Source: Owenia fusiformis
Taxonomy: Eukaryota > Annelida > Polychaeta > Sabellida > Oweniidae
Direction of reading: 5' to 3'
Assembly (NCBI GenBank): GCA_903813345.2
Contig: CAIIXF020000167.1
Location: 1-25,000, forward strand
DNA: 25,000 nucleotides
The position numbers and the translations under genes were made by a program. Shown in pieces: positions 10,858-19,300 of this stretch (positions are counted from its first letter, which is position 1; each line of letters opens with the position of its first letter). A model generated the notes under the pieces. That model ran no database searches and had not been told where the DNA came from. It worked only from the letters and a program-made list of their open reading frames with translations.

Positions 10858-11043
10858 TCAAATCTCCAATTCATTCTCTAACGCCTTAGCAGCCTTAAAT
10901 AAAGTCTTCATAATGGTGGCCTGCGATCATGACTCCCTCAGGAAGGCCCTTTGAGAAACCAGCATTCACTGAGATAGATGGGTGGCCTGTGATGTTAGCG
11001 GCCATAGTATTCTGTGACATACTTGAAGCATGACGCAGCATCT
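10858..11043 (-). pseudogene. last exon of an amidase-signature family gene, frameshifted fragment
   Basis: Minus strand. A clear acceptor (CATTCACTTCATCTCATTTCAG, pyrimidine-rich) ends at 11044. The exon then reads MLRHASSMSQNTMAANITGH followed by PSISVNAGFSKGLPEGVMIA and GHHYEDFI. The order Q-N-T, then N-(I/V)-T-G-H-P-(A/S)-(I/L)-S, then G-F-S-K-G-L-P-x-G is the C-terminal signature of amidase/acetamidase-type enzymes, which hydrolyse amides with a Ser-cisSer-Lys triad. The catalytic exons are not in the window. The main frame stops at 10895-10897. The overlapping +1 frame from 10911 continues MKTLFKAAKALENELEI to a stop at 10858, as expected for the real C-terminus. So a frameshift near 10900-10911 broke the end. 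The retained intron edge points to a DNA-level copy, not a processed pseudogene. Confidence 0.72.
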
Positions 11044-11112
11044 CTGAAATGAGATGAAGTGAATGTAAAAGAATGAGGTGATGGGTATTACTAAAATTTA
11101 AAGATAATTCAA

Positions 11113-11218
11113 ACATGACCGTGCTCTATTCGAATTTCTCAACCAATCAGAATGCAGCATAGCCAATATAGAACGTTCTCTAATTCTCCATAGATGCACG
11201 ACCATGCTCTATTCAATC
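11113..11218. repeat. short repeat pair, probable MITE remnant
   Basis: GACCGTGCTCTATTCGAA near 11117 returns as GACCATGCTCTATTCAAT near 11200, flanking a segment with CCAATCAGAATGCAGC. It abuts the intron edge of the amidase fragment, so it may mark the break that isolated that exon. Confidence 0.35.
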
Positions 11219-11527
11219 TGCAATTTGCATTGTTTTGAGTGACGTCACATCTCAGCTGCACATCTGGGGCTCTGTCCGGGGATAGCTGTTCTTTTTTACT
11301 CACTCCTTTATTTTATCAACACCCCATGTTTGCATACACCGTATAAAATCTAAAACGGGGAGTAAAATAGAACAGCCCGAACAAATTCTAAAATTTTTCC
11401 GGCCGACTTCAGAATCTTGACAGCATGCGTATTCTTCCTTCATGCCCGTTCCACAGACACGGCTTTTACTAATTTTTATGTTTGAATCGGAATAAATAAT
11501 GATAGGCCATTCAATATGGTGAAATTC

Positions 11528-11611
11528 AGCACTCGTTGGACAGAATGTTAGTACAAATGCACTCACCTTCGGTTCGTGCTTTGTACAACATTCTGTCCAA
11601 CTCGTAGTGCT
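11528..11611. repeat. 84-bp hairpin
   Basis: The left arm AGCACTCGTTGGACAGAATG and the right arm CATTCTGTCCAACTCGTAGT pair, with TTGGACAGAATGTT perfect and GTACAAA-GCAC continuing the stem toward a short loop at about 11563-11575. Probably a small foldback element or remnant. Confidence 0.6.
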
Positions 11612-11702
11612 CTGTAAGAGTTTGGGTAGAATCCTTTATCTATTCCGCCACCTAAAAGTATCAAAACACATTTGGTTGGCATCACCAATAAATTATCTAA
11701 TA

Positions 11703-11999
11703 CAGGGTGGGCCAAATAACGTCCATGTTTTTGTTTTGCTACAACATCTTTAATTTTACAGACAAATGTTTAAATCATACATCATTGGAAAGACAATTCA
11801 ATTTCCAACAAAATGATATATAATTTATTTCACATAAATAAGTATTTGTTCTCTTGCATAGCATAATGGAGACGCATGGGTTCGTTATAAGTATGTACAC
11901 GTGATTAGACATCAGGTGACTTAGTGAAGCTGACCAATGAACACATCGAACGCCGAGTAATTGCTGTGATCGAACGCTTAAATACGAAGCGAGTTACTT
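11703..11999 (+). mobile_element. solitary mariner-like end, possible decayed transposase start
   Basis: TA followed by CAGGGTGGGCCAAATAACG resembles Tc1/mariner ends, but I found no matching inverted end downstream. About 220 bp inside, a short open frame at 11919-12008 reads LTNEHIERRVIAVIERLN, which has the feel of an N-terminal helix-turn-helix of a DNA transposase. That resemblance is weak, and the frame has no start codon. Confidence 0.3.
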
Positions 12000-12063
12000 T
12001 AATTTCTGTTGATTAATGAGTGGTCATATTTAGATAAGTTCCAAACATCACACCGGAATAGCC

Positions 12064-12357
12064 TGACAACGGTAAAGTCATATACCGTTGTCACAAATGG
12101 CGGACATAACCGTCGTTTCAATAAGACCTGGGCAATAAGATTTTCATAAACTGCATGTTTAATAGAGCACCTAGACTCAATTTCTTTGGAACAACAATCA
12201 ATCAAAGTGTCTTGATACTCATTGTACAGTTAATAATGTTCTACCTTCGAAATAAACTCTTTAATTTAACCGATCAAAATGAGATACAGGACAACGGACA
12301 CTGTATTACCACATGCCGTTGTCTTTTTAAATTATTCCAAATTCAGATTCCGTTGTC
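12064..12357. promoter_or_regulatory. cluster of five GACAACGG/CCGTTGTC octamers
   Basis: Octamers lie at 12065-12072, 12085-12092, 12290-12297, 12316-12323 and 12350-12357, in both orientations. The first pair forms a perfect 11-bp inverted repeat with an 8-bp loop (12064-12093). CAACGG/CCGTTG fits the c-Myb half-site YAAC(G/T)G. The same heptamer occurs four times in the foldback element at 1892-2837, so these may instead be subterminal motifs of a related dead transposon. Confidence 0.4.
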
Positions 12358-12475
12358 ACTGACGATATCGAAGACGCTATATTGTGGCGATTCACGACCC
12401 AATTTGATCGAAATTGGGATTTCATATGATACATCATCATAAGAGCTTAATACATGCACAGAATTAGCAACGTTG

Positions 12476-12664
12476 TCGTACTTCAATCCTACTAGGGACG
12501 TATTACGACAGGGAAGGTGATTGAGAATTTTGAATTAATTCAAAAGTCGATGGCGACATTGGAATTCTGTTATCAGATTGTCTGACAACTACTTAAGACT
12601 TGATGACCTACTAGACCAGGAACGTAATTGCCGTACTTCAACCTTACTAGAGACGCGTTACGTT
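12476..12664 (+). repeat. diverged direct repeat
   Basis: CGTACTTCAATCCTACTAGG at about 12477 recurs as CGTACTTCAACCTTACTAGA at about 12632, and both are followed by GACG-(T/C)-(A/G)TTACG. The two copies are about 155 bp apart. Function unknown. Confidence 0.5.
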
Positions 12665-13206
12665 GTGCAATCGGATGTACGTGTGCACACCGACATGGTG
12701 CGATCTGAACGAACTGCGAATGAGATGGACGTATTGAAGTCTATTGTAGACGTTCACGACTACCGCCAGATTTAGCACGTTTTACGGCTTTTTCGTAGGA
12801 CTGGAAAGAACAATTGAAAACTACCAGTGTAATAGGAGGGTTAGGGGTTATGCTCAGGCTCCGCAACATGCAATGTGCCGTTGATAGAACTCTTCTATAT
12901 AGCTGGTATTCTAATACATATTTCGAAAACACAAGTTCGTTTCGTAAGATATTTGGAGCTAAAATATGCATTGACATGCATCATCTCCGTATGTCATCAA
13001 AATATGCTATGTTATGTGAAACTTTTCAAAAATATGATTTTGAAGGACTTTTTGTTCAAAAATTCTGAATTCATTTTAGATATGACAGCGGTATAATGAT
13101 ATCTGATACTTAAGGATTTAAGCCCTGGATCATGATCAGTGCATTGTTTGCTGAATCATACCATGAAGGTGTTGTTTCCAAATCTTTGCATGACCGCGCA
13201 TGAGTG
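12665..13206. other. spacer with two weak overlapping open frames
   Basis: Open frames of 84 and 73 codons overlap here at 12814-13068 and 12875-13096. Neither has a recognisable motif. The second starts at a GTG and is hydrophobic in part. I do not support either as a gene, though one could be an upstream exon of the frame at 13300-13782. Confidence 0.25.
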
Positions 13207-13261
13207 TTATGTTTTGAGGTTTTGGATATACCCGATATTCAAAACCGCGGAGCATAACATA
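13206..13261. repeat. imperfect hairpin
   Basis: GTTATGTTTTGAGGTTTTGG pairs with CAAAACCGCGGAGCATAAC across a short centre (ATATACCCGATAT). It stands just upstream of the unassigned open frame. Confidence 0.5.
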
Positions 13262-13299
13262 ACTAATTCATCCTATGGCAAGTGAGGTTTCACAAGTGA

Positions 13300-13782
13300 A
13301 ATCTGAGGACTGCGCCAGATTTGTTTTCTTTAAAGCCTTCTAATGCGCATTATTTTCGAGAAATCTATCAACAGTATTTTGAGCTAGAAAGATTCTACCG
13401 TCTGCTTACACTGAACAAAACATTTTCCCGGGAATACTGGAGCGGGAGATACGCAGTGGCAGATATACTGTATTTCATGTGTATGCACCCCCATAAACTC
13501 ATACATGCAGTATTGCCACCTATAATGTTATATGTCATTTTGTTTCTTATGTTACAAAAGATTGCAACGTTTCAGAATCCAGTGGTGTCCCTGATAAAAA
13601 ATACAACGTATCAAAGTATGTGGGTACGGTTCAATTTGAGGTCATTTCGAGGGCAATTTAAAGGAAAAATTTTGTTTCTGTCTTGCACATTCCTAGCAGT
13701 TGTGATCATGGCAGAGTTCAATCCACACGTGTTAGACAGATATGCAAAAAGATATATAGAAAAGATTCATGCTGTGGCTTAA
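13300..13782 (+). CDS. unassigned ORF or exon, two hydrophobic segments
   Basis: A stop-free frame of 160 codons follows the TGA at 13297-13299 and ends with TAA at 13780-13782. This is long for such AT-rich DNA. It lacks an early ATG: the first methionine is at about 13477 (MCMHPHK), so it is either a 101-residue protein or, more likely, a terminal exon whose start lies elsewhere. No strong acceptor stands before it (GCGCCAG at 13312-13318 is the only nearby AG, with a poor pyrimidine tract). Two membrane-type stretches are visible: LIHAVLPPIMLYVILFLML at about 13498-13554, and ILFLSCTFLAVVIMAEF at about 13669-13719. The C-terminus is charged (DRYAKRYIEKIH). I recognise no family. Remnant or lineage-specific gene both possible. 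Confidence 0.4.
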   Translation, partial: NLRTAPDLFSLKPSNAHYFREIYQQYFELERFYRLLTLNKTFSREYWSGRYAVADILYFMCMHPHKLIHAVLPPIMLYVILFLMLQKIATFQNPVVSLIKNTTYQSMWVRFNLRSFRGQFKGKILFLSCTFLAVVIMAEFNPHVLDRYAKRYIEKIHAVA

Positions 13783-14740
13783 TGGAGGCCAGGGAACCTG
13801 GTTCGACCTCTATCACTAAAAACATGTCCCGCATATGCCCCCGCTCCTCCAAGATATCAATTCTATATCCCACTGTTATGTGCATGAAACCCCACTTGTC
13901 ATAGGAATAGGATAGATGATATCCCCTAACCCGACAGATCAACAGAGAATGGTTATATATATTTTACAAGTGAATCCAAGAGACCAAGTGGGCAAGTCCA
14001 TTATTTTGCAGGGGTGGCAGGATATACACATATCAGTTTCCACATACTCACATTGCGTTATTAAAGAAAACCTACTAAAAGTTTAGAAGTCAATAAAATA
14101 AATATCAGATCTGTAAATTCCAAAATCAGAAGCGAATTCAATAATAACCAGATTAGAATGCACAGATAAATTTTTGGCCAATTTATCAGAATATTCAGGC
14201 CTTCAGAGGTTTCATTAGCAGCAGGCAATTTTTGCAAGTTGTTTACAAAAATTGCCTGTTGTTTTCAATATAAAAAATCAAATTTTCTCTTAATTTTGAG
14301 AGAATGCCATGGCATTTTTGCGTATATGATGCTACGCCATTGGCTGCACCTCCTTGTCATTTGCTAGCTATGCCCTTACATAACCATATTTTTGAGTCTA
14401 CAGAATAGAAATAAAAGGATGGTTATTCAATTGACAGAAAAATCTGTGATCCGACTGGTGTTTCTTTACTTGAATCCATATCCCGAGTCCGGCATTTGAT
14501 CAATTTTGATCAAAGGTTTAATTTTATTCTCATCCGTCTCAACAAAACAGGAATATCCCAGTCATACTTCTCTTATGTAAACTTATGTAAACTATATCAT
14601 TGATTGGCCAAGGGTAAATGACCTCTTCTGGACGTAAAGCGTGGGAACATCTGATTTGACCAGTTCCCATGTTAGTGTGTCACCTGTCATTTCTCTGGAA
14701 TGATTTACACTTTCCTCAAAAAGATTGGAAACAATTGGAA

Positions 14741-15209
14741 CAGTAAAACCTGTATATCTGAACACTTGGCTAATCCGAACTTCTCCCAATTCGAACATTT
14801 TTTGGTCTCGTTTTTCCTCCCATTGACTCAAATGTTAAAAAAACTTGAAATTTGCACACCCCCCAATTTGAACAGTGAACAGTCATGTTTGAAAAATTGA
14901 CCTATCTAATCTGAACACTTTTCATAAAATATCACATGTTCCATACAAAATTGGTCAAATATTTGAAAAAACGTGAATGATCTCACTCATTGTGTGGGGC
15001 TTTCTAGGATGACTAAATTCATTTGAATCGGATTTTCATGTCACTGTAATGCCATAAAGCTATGTAGTCAAAAGAACTATAAATATTTATTGAGAATTTG
15101 TTCCTAATTCTTCAAAATCCAAAATCTTGCAAAATCAAAACCTGAAAATGTGAACACCTCCTAATCTGAACGCTTTTGGCTGGTCCCTAGGATTAGACAG
15201 GTTTTACTG
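14741..15209. mobile_element. nested pogo/Tigger-like MITE
   Basis: It starts CAGTAAAACCTGTATATCTG and ends in the inverted match CAGGTTTTACTG, followed by TA. Subterminal words AATCCGAAC, TCTGAACGC and CCCTAGGA are typical of the pogo/Tigger end type (CAGTAAAACC-CTAATCCGAAC). The left TA is degraded to AA. No transposase. Another solitary end of this type, GACAGTTTTACTGTA, lies at 15341-15355. Confidence 0.6.
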
Positions 15210-15232
15210 TAGGTACAATCCCCTCTAAAAGT

Positions 15233-15377
15233 TACTGAAATCACTGGCTGGGAATTGGTGTTCGCTTACACACAGGTGTTCAATAGAGTAGACTTATGTG
15301 TTCACTTGGCACAGATCTTCACTAAAGAGGTGTCCATTATGACAGTTTTACTGTACTGAAATCAATCGCTGGGAATT
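15233..15377 (+). repeat. direct repeat flanking a pogo-like remnant
   Basis: TACTGAAATCACTGGCTGGG at 15233 recurs as TACTGAAATCAATCGCTGGG at 15354, about 121 bp apart. The segment between carries GGTGTTC and GGTGTCCATTATGACAG words. This suggests a partial tandem duplication or recombination between element ends. Confidence 0.5.
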
Positions 15378-15750
15378 CACTATATACAAAATTGAAATGT
15401 GTGTATCATGCCACCCCTGCAAAATAATTGACTCGCCCACTTGGTCTCTTGGATCCTTTTGCAAAATATATATAACCACGGAGAATTCTCAGTTTTAGTG
15501 GAGAACACAATACTTCAGATACTTCAGAACTTTAGATGGAAAATATCATACTTTCAATGTTCTTATTATGAGATTATGGGACATGGGTGTGCCACTCAAA
15601 GCCAGGGGTAGGAAAAGAAGGACTCGGATGTCCGTAAGAAAAGCAAGAAAATCGTGAAAACCATCTACATTTGTACCTATCGGTTTTCAACCACATCCAT
15701 TGAATTTCCCCAAGGGTTTTGCTAGAGCAGAAGGCAATTAGTTGTATTTA

Positions 15751-15894
15751 CAAAACAACGTAGGCCACTAATGATGTGTAAATGTTAACACTAACATTAT
15801 GCAGGCGATTGTGTTTGAGTAGATAATGTCACCAGACAGTGTAATGGTAAGATCATGACATGCATGTGCACGATATCGATATTTGAATAAAGTA
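15751..15894 (+). promoter_or_regulatory. 144-bp block identical to an inverted partner
   Basis: Base-for-base equal to the reverse complement of 5805-5948. After a 1-bp indel, another 26 bp match (15896-15921). It lies about 350-495 bp upstream of the presumed start site of copy B. Confidence 0.6.
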
Positions 15895-16212
15895 TATGTC
15901 AGCGGGATAAAGTAAGGTCACCAACCGGACTCCGTCCATCGCATCAATCTACTGTTAAGAAAATGAGTTGCTGGGAGCTCGCGAACTAAAACATGATTAG
16001 ACCACTTAGTAACTTGCAATCAAATTTGCACTCCCAGTTAATAAAATCACAAATTAATATTTACTTTTGATTGAATTATTCAATTGCAGAATTGTCATAT
16101 TCTCGGGCTCACAAATACATATTCAGGAGTTATCAACTCACTTGCAGTGAACAAGGTATGTCAAGGACATGTCAAGGACTAATCTTGAATCACGATGTGT
16201 CACAAAGATATA

Positions 16213-16249
16213 TATAAAGGTTAGATACCTGGTTATTTAAAGTCATTCT
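16213..16249 (+). promoter_or_regulatory. core promoter of copy B
   Basis: TATAAAGG at 16213-16220 lies within TATATATAAAGG. The initiator-like TCATTCT at 16243-16249 gives a start near 16245, 32 bp downstream of the TATA box and 52 nt before the ATG. The paralogue has the same arrangement. Confidence 0.68.
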
Positions 16250-16296
16250 CTCTAGTGGAGGACATGCGTGACATCCTTTTGAAAACAGGCATAAAC

Positions 16297-16309
16297 ATGG
16301 AAAAATATG
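16297..16309 (+). CDS. copy B exon 1 (coding part)
   Basis: ATG GAA AAA TAT G, then donor GTAAGTAATTT from 16310. It is the counterpart of 5432-5420 and joins in phase 1 to 17265, where the first new codon is GCC. Confidence 0.78.
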
Positions 16310-19300
16310 GTAAGTAATTTAGTTATGTTTTGAAAAGAATGAATTGCATAATCGTTATTCACGTGTCGAAATACATTTTATATTGTTTTATGGAAGGCAA
16401 TTATGAGCGTGTCCGACAGATTTTTGTCAGACAAGTTTTTAGCATTGGCTGTTCTTACCCGTCGCCTTTCAGAAAACTTTGAGCAAATTGTGGAAATCTT
16501 GAAATGGGTCTGTGATAGAATAATCAAGGAAACAACAGCAATCATATTATTTTTTATCTGGCCAGATGTTTTTGTTGTTCTTATTTATTTCAATCCATGC
16601 CATCATCATTTTTGGAGGAATTTAAACTAAAATTGTAATATTTTGCTCTGTGCTCTAAACTGAGGGTTAATTGTGGGTGATTTAACGCACGAGTTTTTTT
16701 GGCATGCTTGCCTTACCTGTATATCTCGTGATTGACCTTGCAATCTTAGTAAAGACTCCTCCCGTTTATTTAATCCACCAATAGAGTCAGTAATACAATA
16801 GCGACATGCATTTTTAGATGGATATTTAAGCGCAAATGCCAAAAGGGAAGGGTGACTAAAAATTTTAAAGAAACCCTTCAAGAAAAGCAAACTGTAAGTG
16901 TAAATCTGTCATAAGAAAAGTAGACCCTAAATATCCCAAAACCATGATCTAACGTGAAAAGAAACAATGTCATAACATCCCCCCCTCCAATCGAGAACCA
17001 ATATCACAATCCAGGACCAGAACACCAAGGGACATTTCATTCATACTGAAGTCATTACAATACATGTTGAAGAAAAATTGAAAAATTGATAGCCAATACT
17101 CATAACATCAAAAATAGTTGTAGATACTAGTACTCATAAAAGATAGAGTATTCAGTCTCGAATGATGTGGGATAGATAAAATCCAGTCTCGAAGTTCCCA
17201 GGCAATTCAAAGGGTCAACATCCGTTCGCAAATTGCCATTGGATATAGATTACCTTTTTTGCAGCCGCCTTACTATTACCGCTTGCTGCAATCATGCTTT
17301 GTAACGTTGCATGTAATGAAGATGGGCCAACAGCGAAGGTTACGTACATGAAAAAATATAAAGTTATGGGATATTTTACCAGAAAGCCTAACAACCATTT
17401 CCCTAGAATAAAGAAACATTTGAAAGATCTGGCAAATGTGGTTAAGCACTACATGGAAAACACGCTATTGGCATCTGACGATGCGATAATTTTGAATGCG
17501 ACCTTAAACAGGATGCAAAAAATTGAAGTGAAATTGAAGACGATTTTTCGAATGCAAAACGATACAAATTTTAAGACGATGCTGGTACAACTGGAAGTAG
17601 CTGTCGAAAATCAATCGTCTCGATTGTTCCAAAGTGAGGTTGGTGCCATGATGTCACGTCTGTATTTATTAAAGATGGATTGGATAGAGAGCTACGAATA
17701 CCCAATCTCTATCTCTACAGTCTCGAGATCGTTAAACTATATAACAAAGCGCACCCTAATCTACCGTAGACGACTGTTCAACTACTTCAAAACACAATAC
17801 CACTACCCTATATCAAGCGAAACAGAACAGTTTGTGAATACAATGCTGGCTATAAACGAATTCTATCCAGTTATAAAAAAACTATCAAAACTAGCTGATT
17901 TGATATGGAAACAGATTAGACGTCTGAAAATTCCGGAATACAAAAGTAAGTTTGCCACTGTCAATAGTTTCCTATTGGGATACCTAAATCGAGTCCAAAT
18001 CATGAGATAGGAACGTCTATTTTTGATTAAGTCCTAAATATGACATTTTATCAAGAAATATTCTTTACGGACTTTGCGTGGTAATCGGAATCGCTTTACT
18101 CGAGAAGGTCATATTCCTGCTATCTTATCTTATTAATGCCACTCTGTACGATGGTGAACCGTCTGTTCAAAAAGAAATTTTCAAGATGGGTACTGAATTT
18201 TGAATGGCTGCCGGCCATTTTCCAAATATATATCAAATACAAATGCTAGTTGAGAGATTGTGTTCAAATTTTGTATCTGATGCGGGGAACAAGGTCTGTA
18301 GAGAGAAAATTCGAAATTTTTATATTTTCTGAGCTATCAGGTCAATTTGGCTTAACATCTTCTTTGACATACCTATTTTCTTAAAATGTATGGATAAACT
18401 CTCAATTTCAGCATTAAGAAGTGTAAATTCAGTTTAAAGCTTCTATAAAGTGAGTCCCACTTATAGCTTTTTAAGATTAACCACGTTTCAAGAGGAATAT
18501 CAGCTGAAATAATGTTCATCCAATGATAAAGTAATTGACAAAAAATTTAAAATTACCTCCTGTTCAAGAATATGGTATTGCTTGCTGAGGACCACACAAC
18601 ATTACCGTTTATCATTTATTGGAGATTTAAGCAAGGGTTTATTTTTTAAAGAAATAATATTTTTAAAAGATTTTTGGGAATAGATAATAAATAAGTACAA
18701 AAAAAGTATGAATTATCACATATCAAAAGTATAATGTAAAATATCAACTGAAAAATTAGATCAAAATGGAATCCAAGTTCACAGTGGGGGGTATAACTCA
18801 TCAAAAACTGTATAATTTTTTAGAGCATTTTGCTACAGCTTAATGTTTTAATTTGCTTTTGCTCGTACCATGACCATTTATGAATTTTTGAGCACCATAC
18901 AAGGTTCCAGAACCTCATTTATGAACGATTTCAGCAGGGGTCTATTTTACCCCCCAAAATTTTTCTGGATAGTTCTTAGGTGAAAAGCTAGTACATTGTT
19001 ACGATTAAATTACACCATTAAAGTGTATAAATCATGAAAACAGGTTCCATCCTGATGTCTATAACATAATTCGTATATCGCCATGTCACAAGGGGGGGGG
19101 GGGGCATTGACGTCCACTTGGGGATCTATATTACTTATATGATTTCAATATTACAATAATGTCGGTATCATTATATATCTCAACAATATAAATTGGTTTA
19201 AATAGTTATAATTGAATCATTTGCAGTTTCTGTGAATTTTTCGAATATCTTAAAATGGTTCAGATTTTCATTTCGGTGGTAATTATACTAATAACGTCAT

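Larger units (their letters stand above)
13951..15477. mobile_element. 1.5-kb foldback element with long inverted ends
   Basis: The left arm 13951-14036 (GGTTATATATATTTT, GAGACCAAGTGGGC, TATTTTGCAGGGGTGGCA) matches the reverse complement of 15391-15477. The arms are about 85 bp with few differences. No transposase frame lies inside. It contains a perfect 12-bp hairpin (AGGCAATTTTTG at 14223-14234 against 14246-14257) and a nested MITE. Exact termini and target duplication were not resolved. Confidence 0.7.
15660..16570 (+). repeat. inverted duplication arm B (promoter, exon 1, start of intron 1)
   Basis: Aligns with the reverse complement of 5180-6030 as described there. Outside the identical 144-bp core, differences are frequent, including a small local duplication of GTCAAGGAC near 16157-16178. 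Confidence 0.8.

Noticed and set aside
11300-11566. 88-codon minus-strand frame with several cysteines
   Set aside because: The cysteine spacing fits no zinc-finger or disulfide family that I know. The frame runs into the 84-bp hairpin and has no splice context or paralogue.
13790-13830. GGTTCGACCTC as a possible tRNA T-arm
   Set aside because: No acceptor stem, anticodon arm or internal promoter boxes are found around it, so it is not a tRNA.
5180-16570. Inverted arms as an assembly artefact
   Set aside because: The arms and exons carry many substitutions and indels outside the 144-bp core, which a mis-assembled copy would not show.
17294-18010. Single-exon reading of copy B, ATG at 17294 to TAG at 18010
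   Set aside because: It starts in the middle of the signal peptide and runs past a conserved GTAAGT donor into sequence not shared with copy A. The three-exon model fits phase and conservation better.
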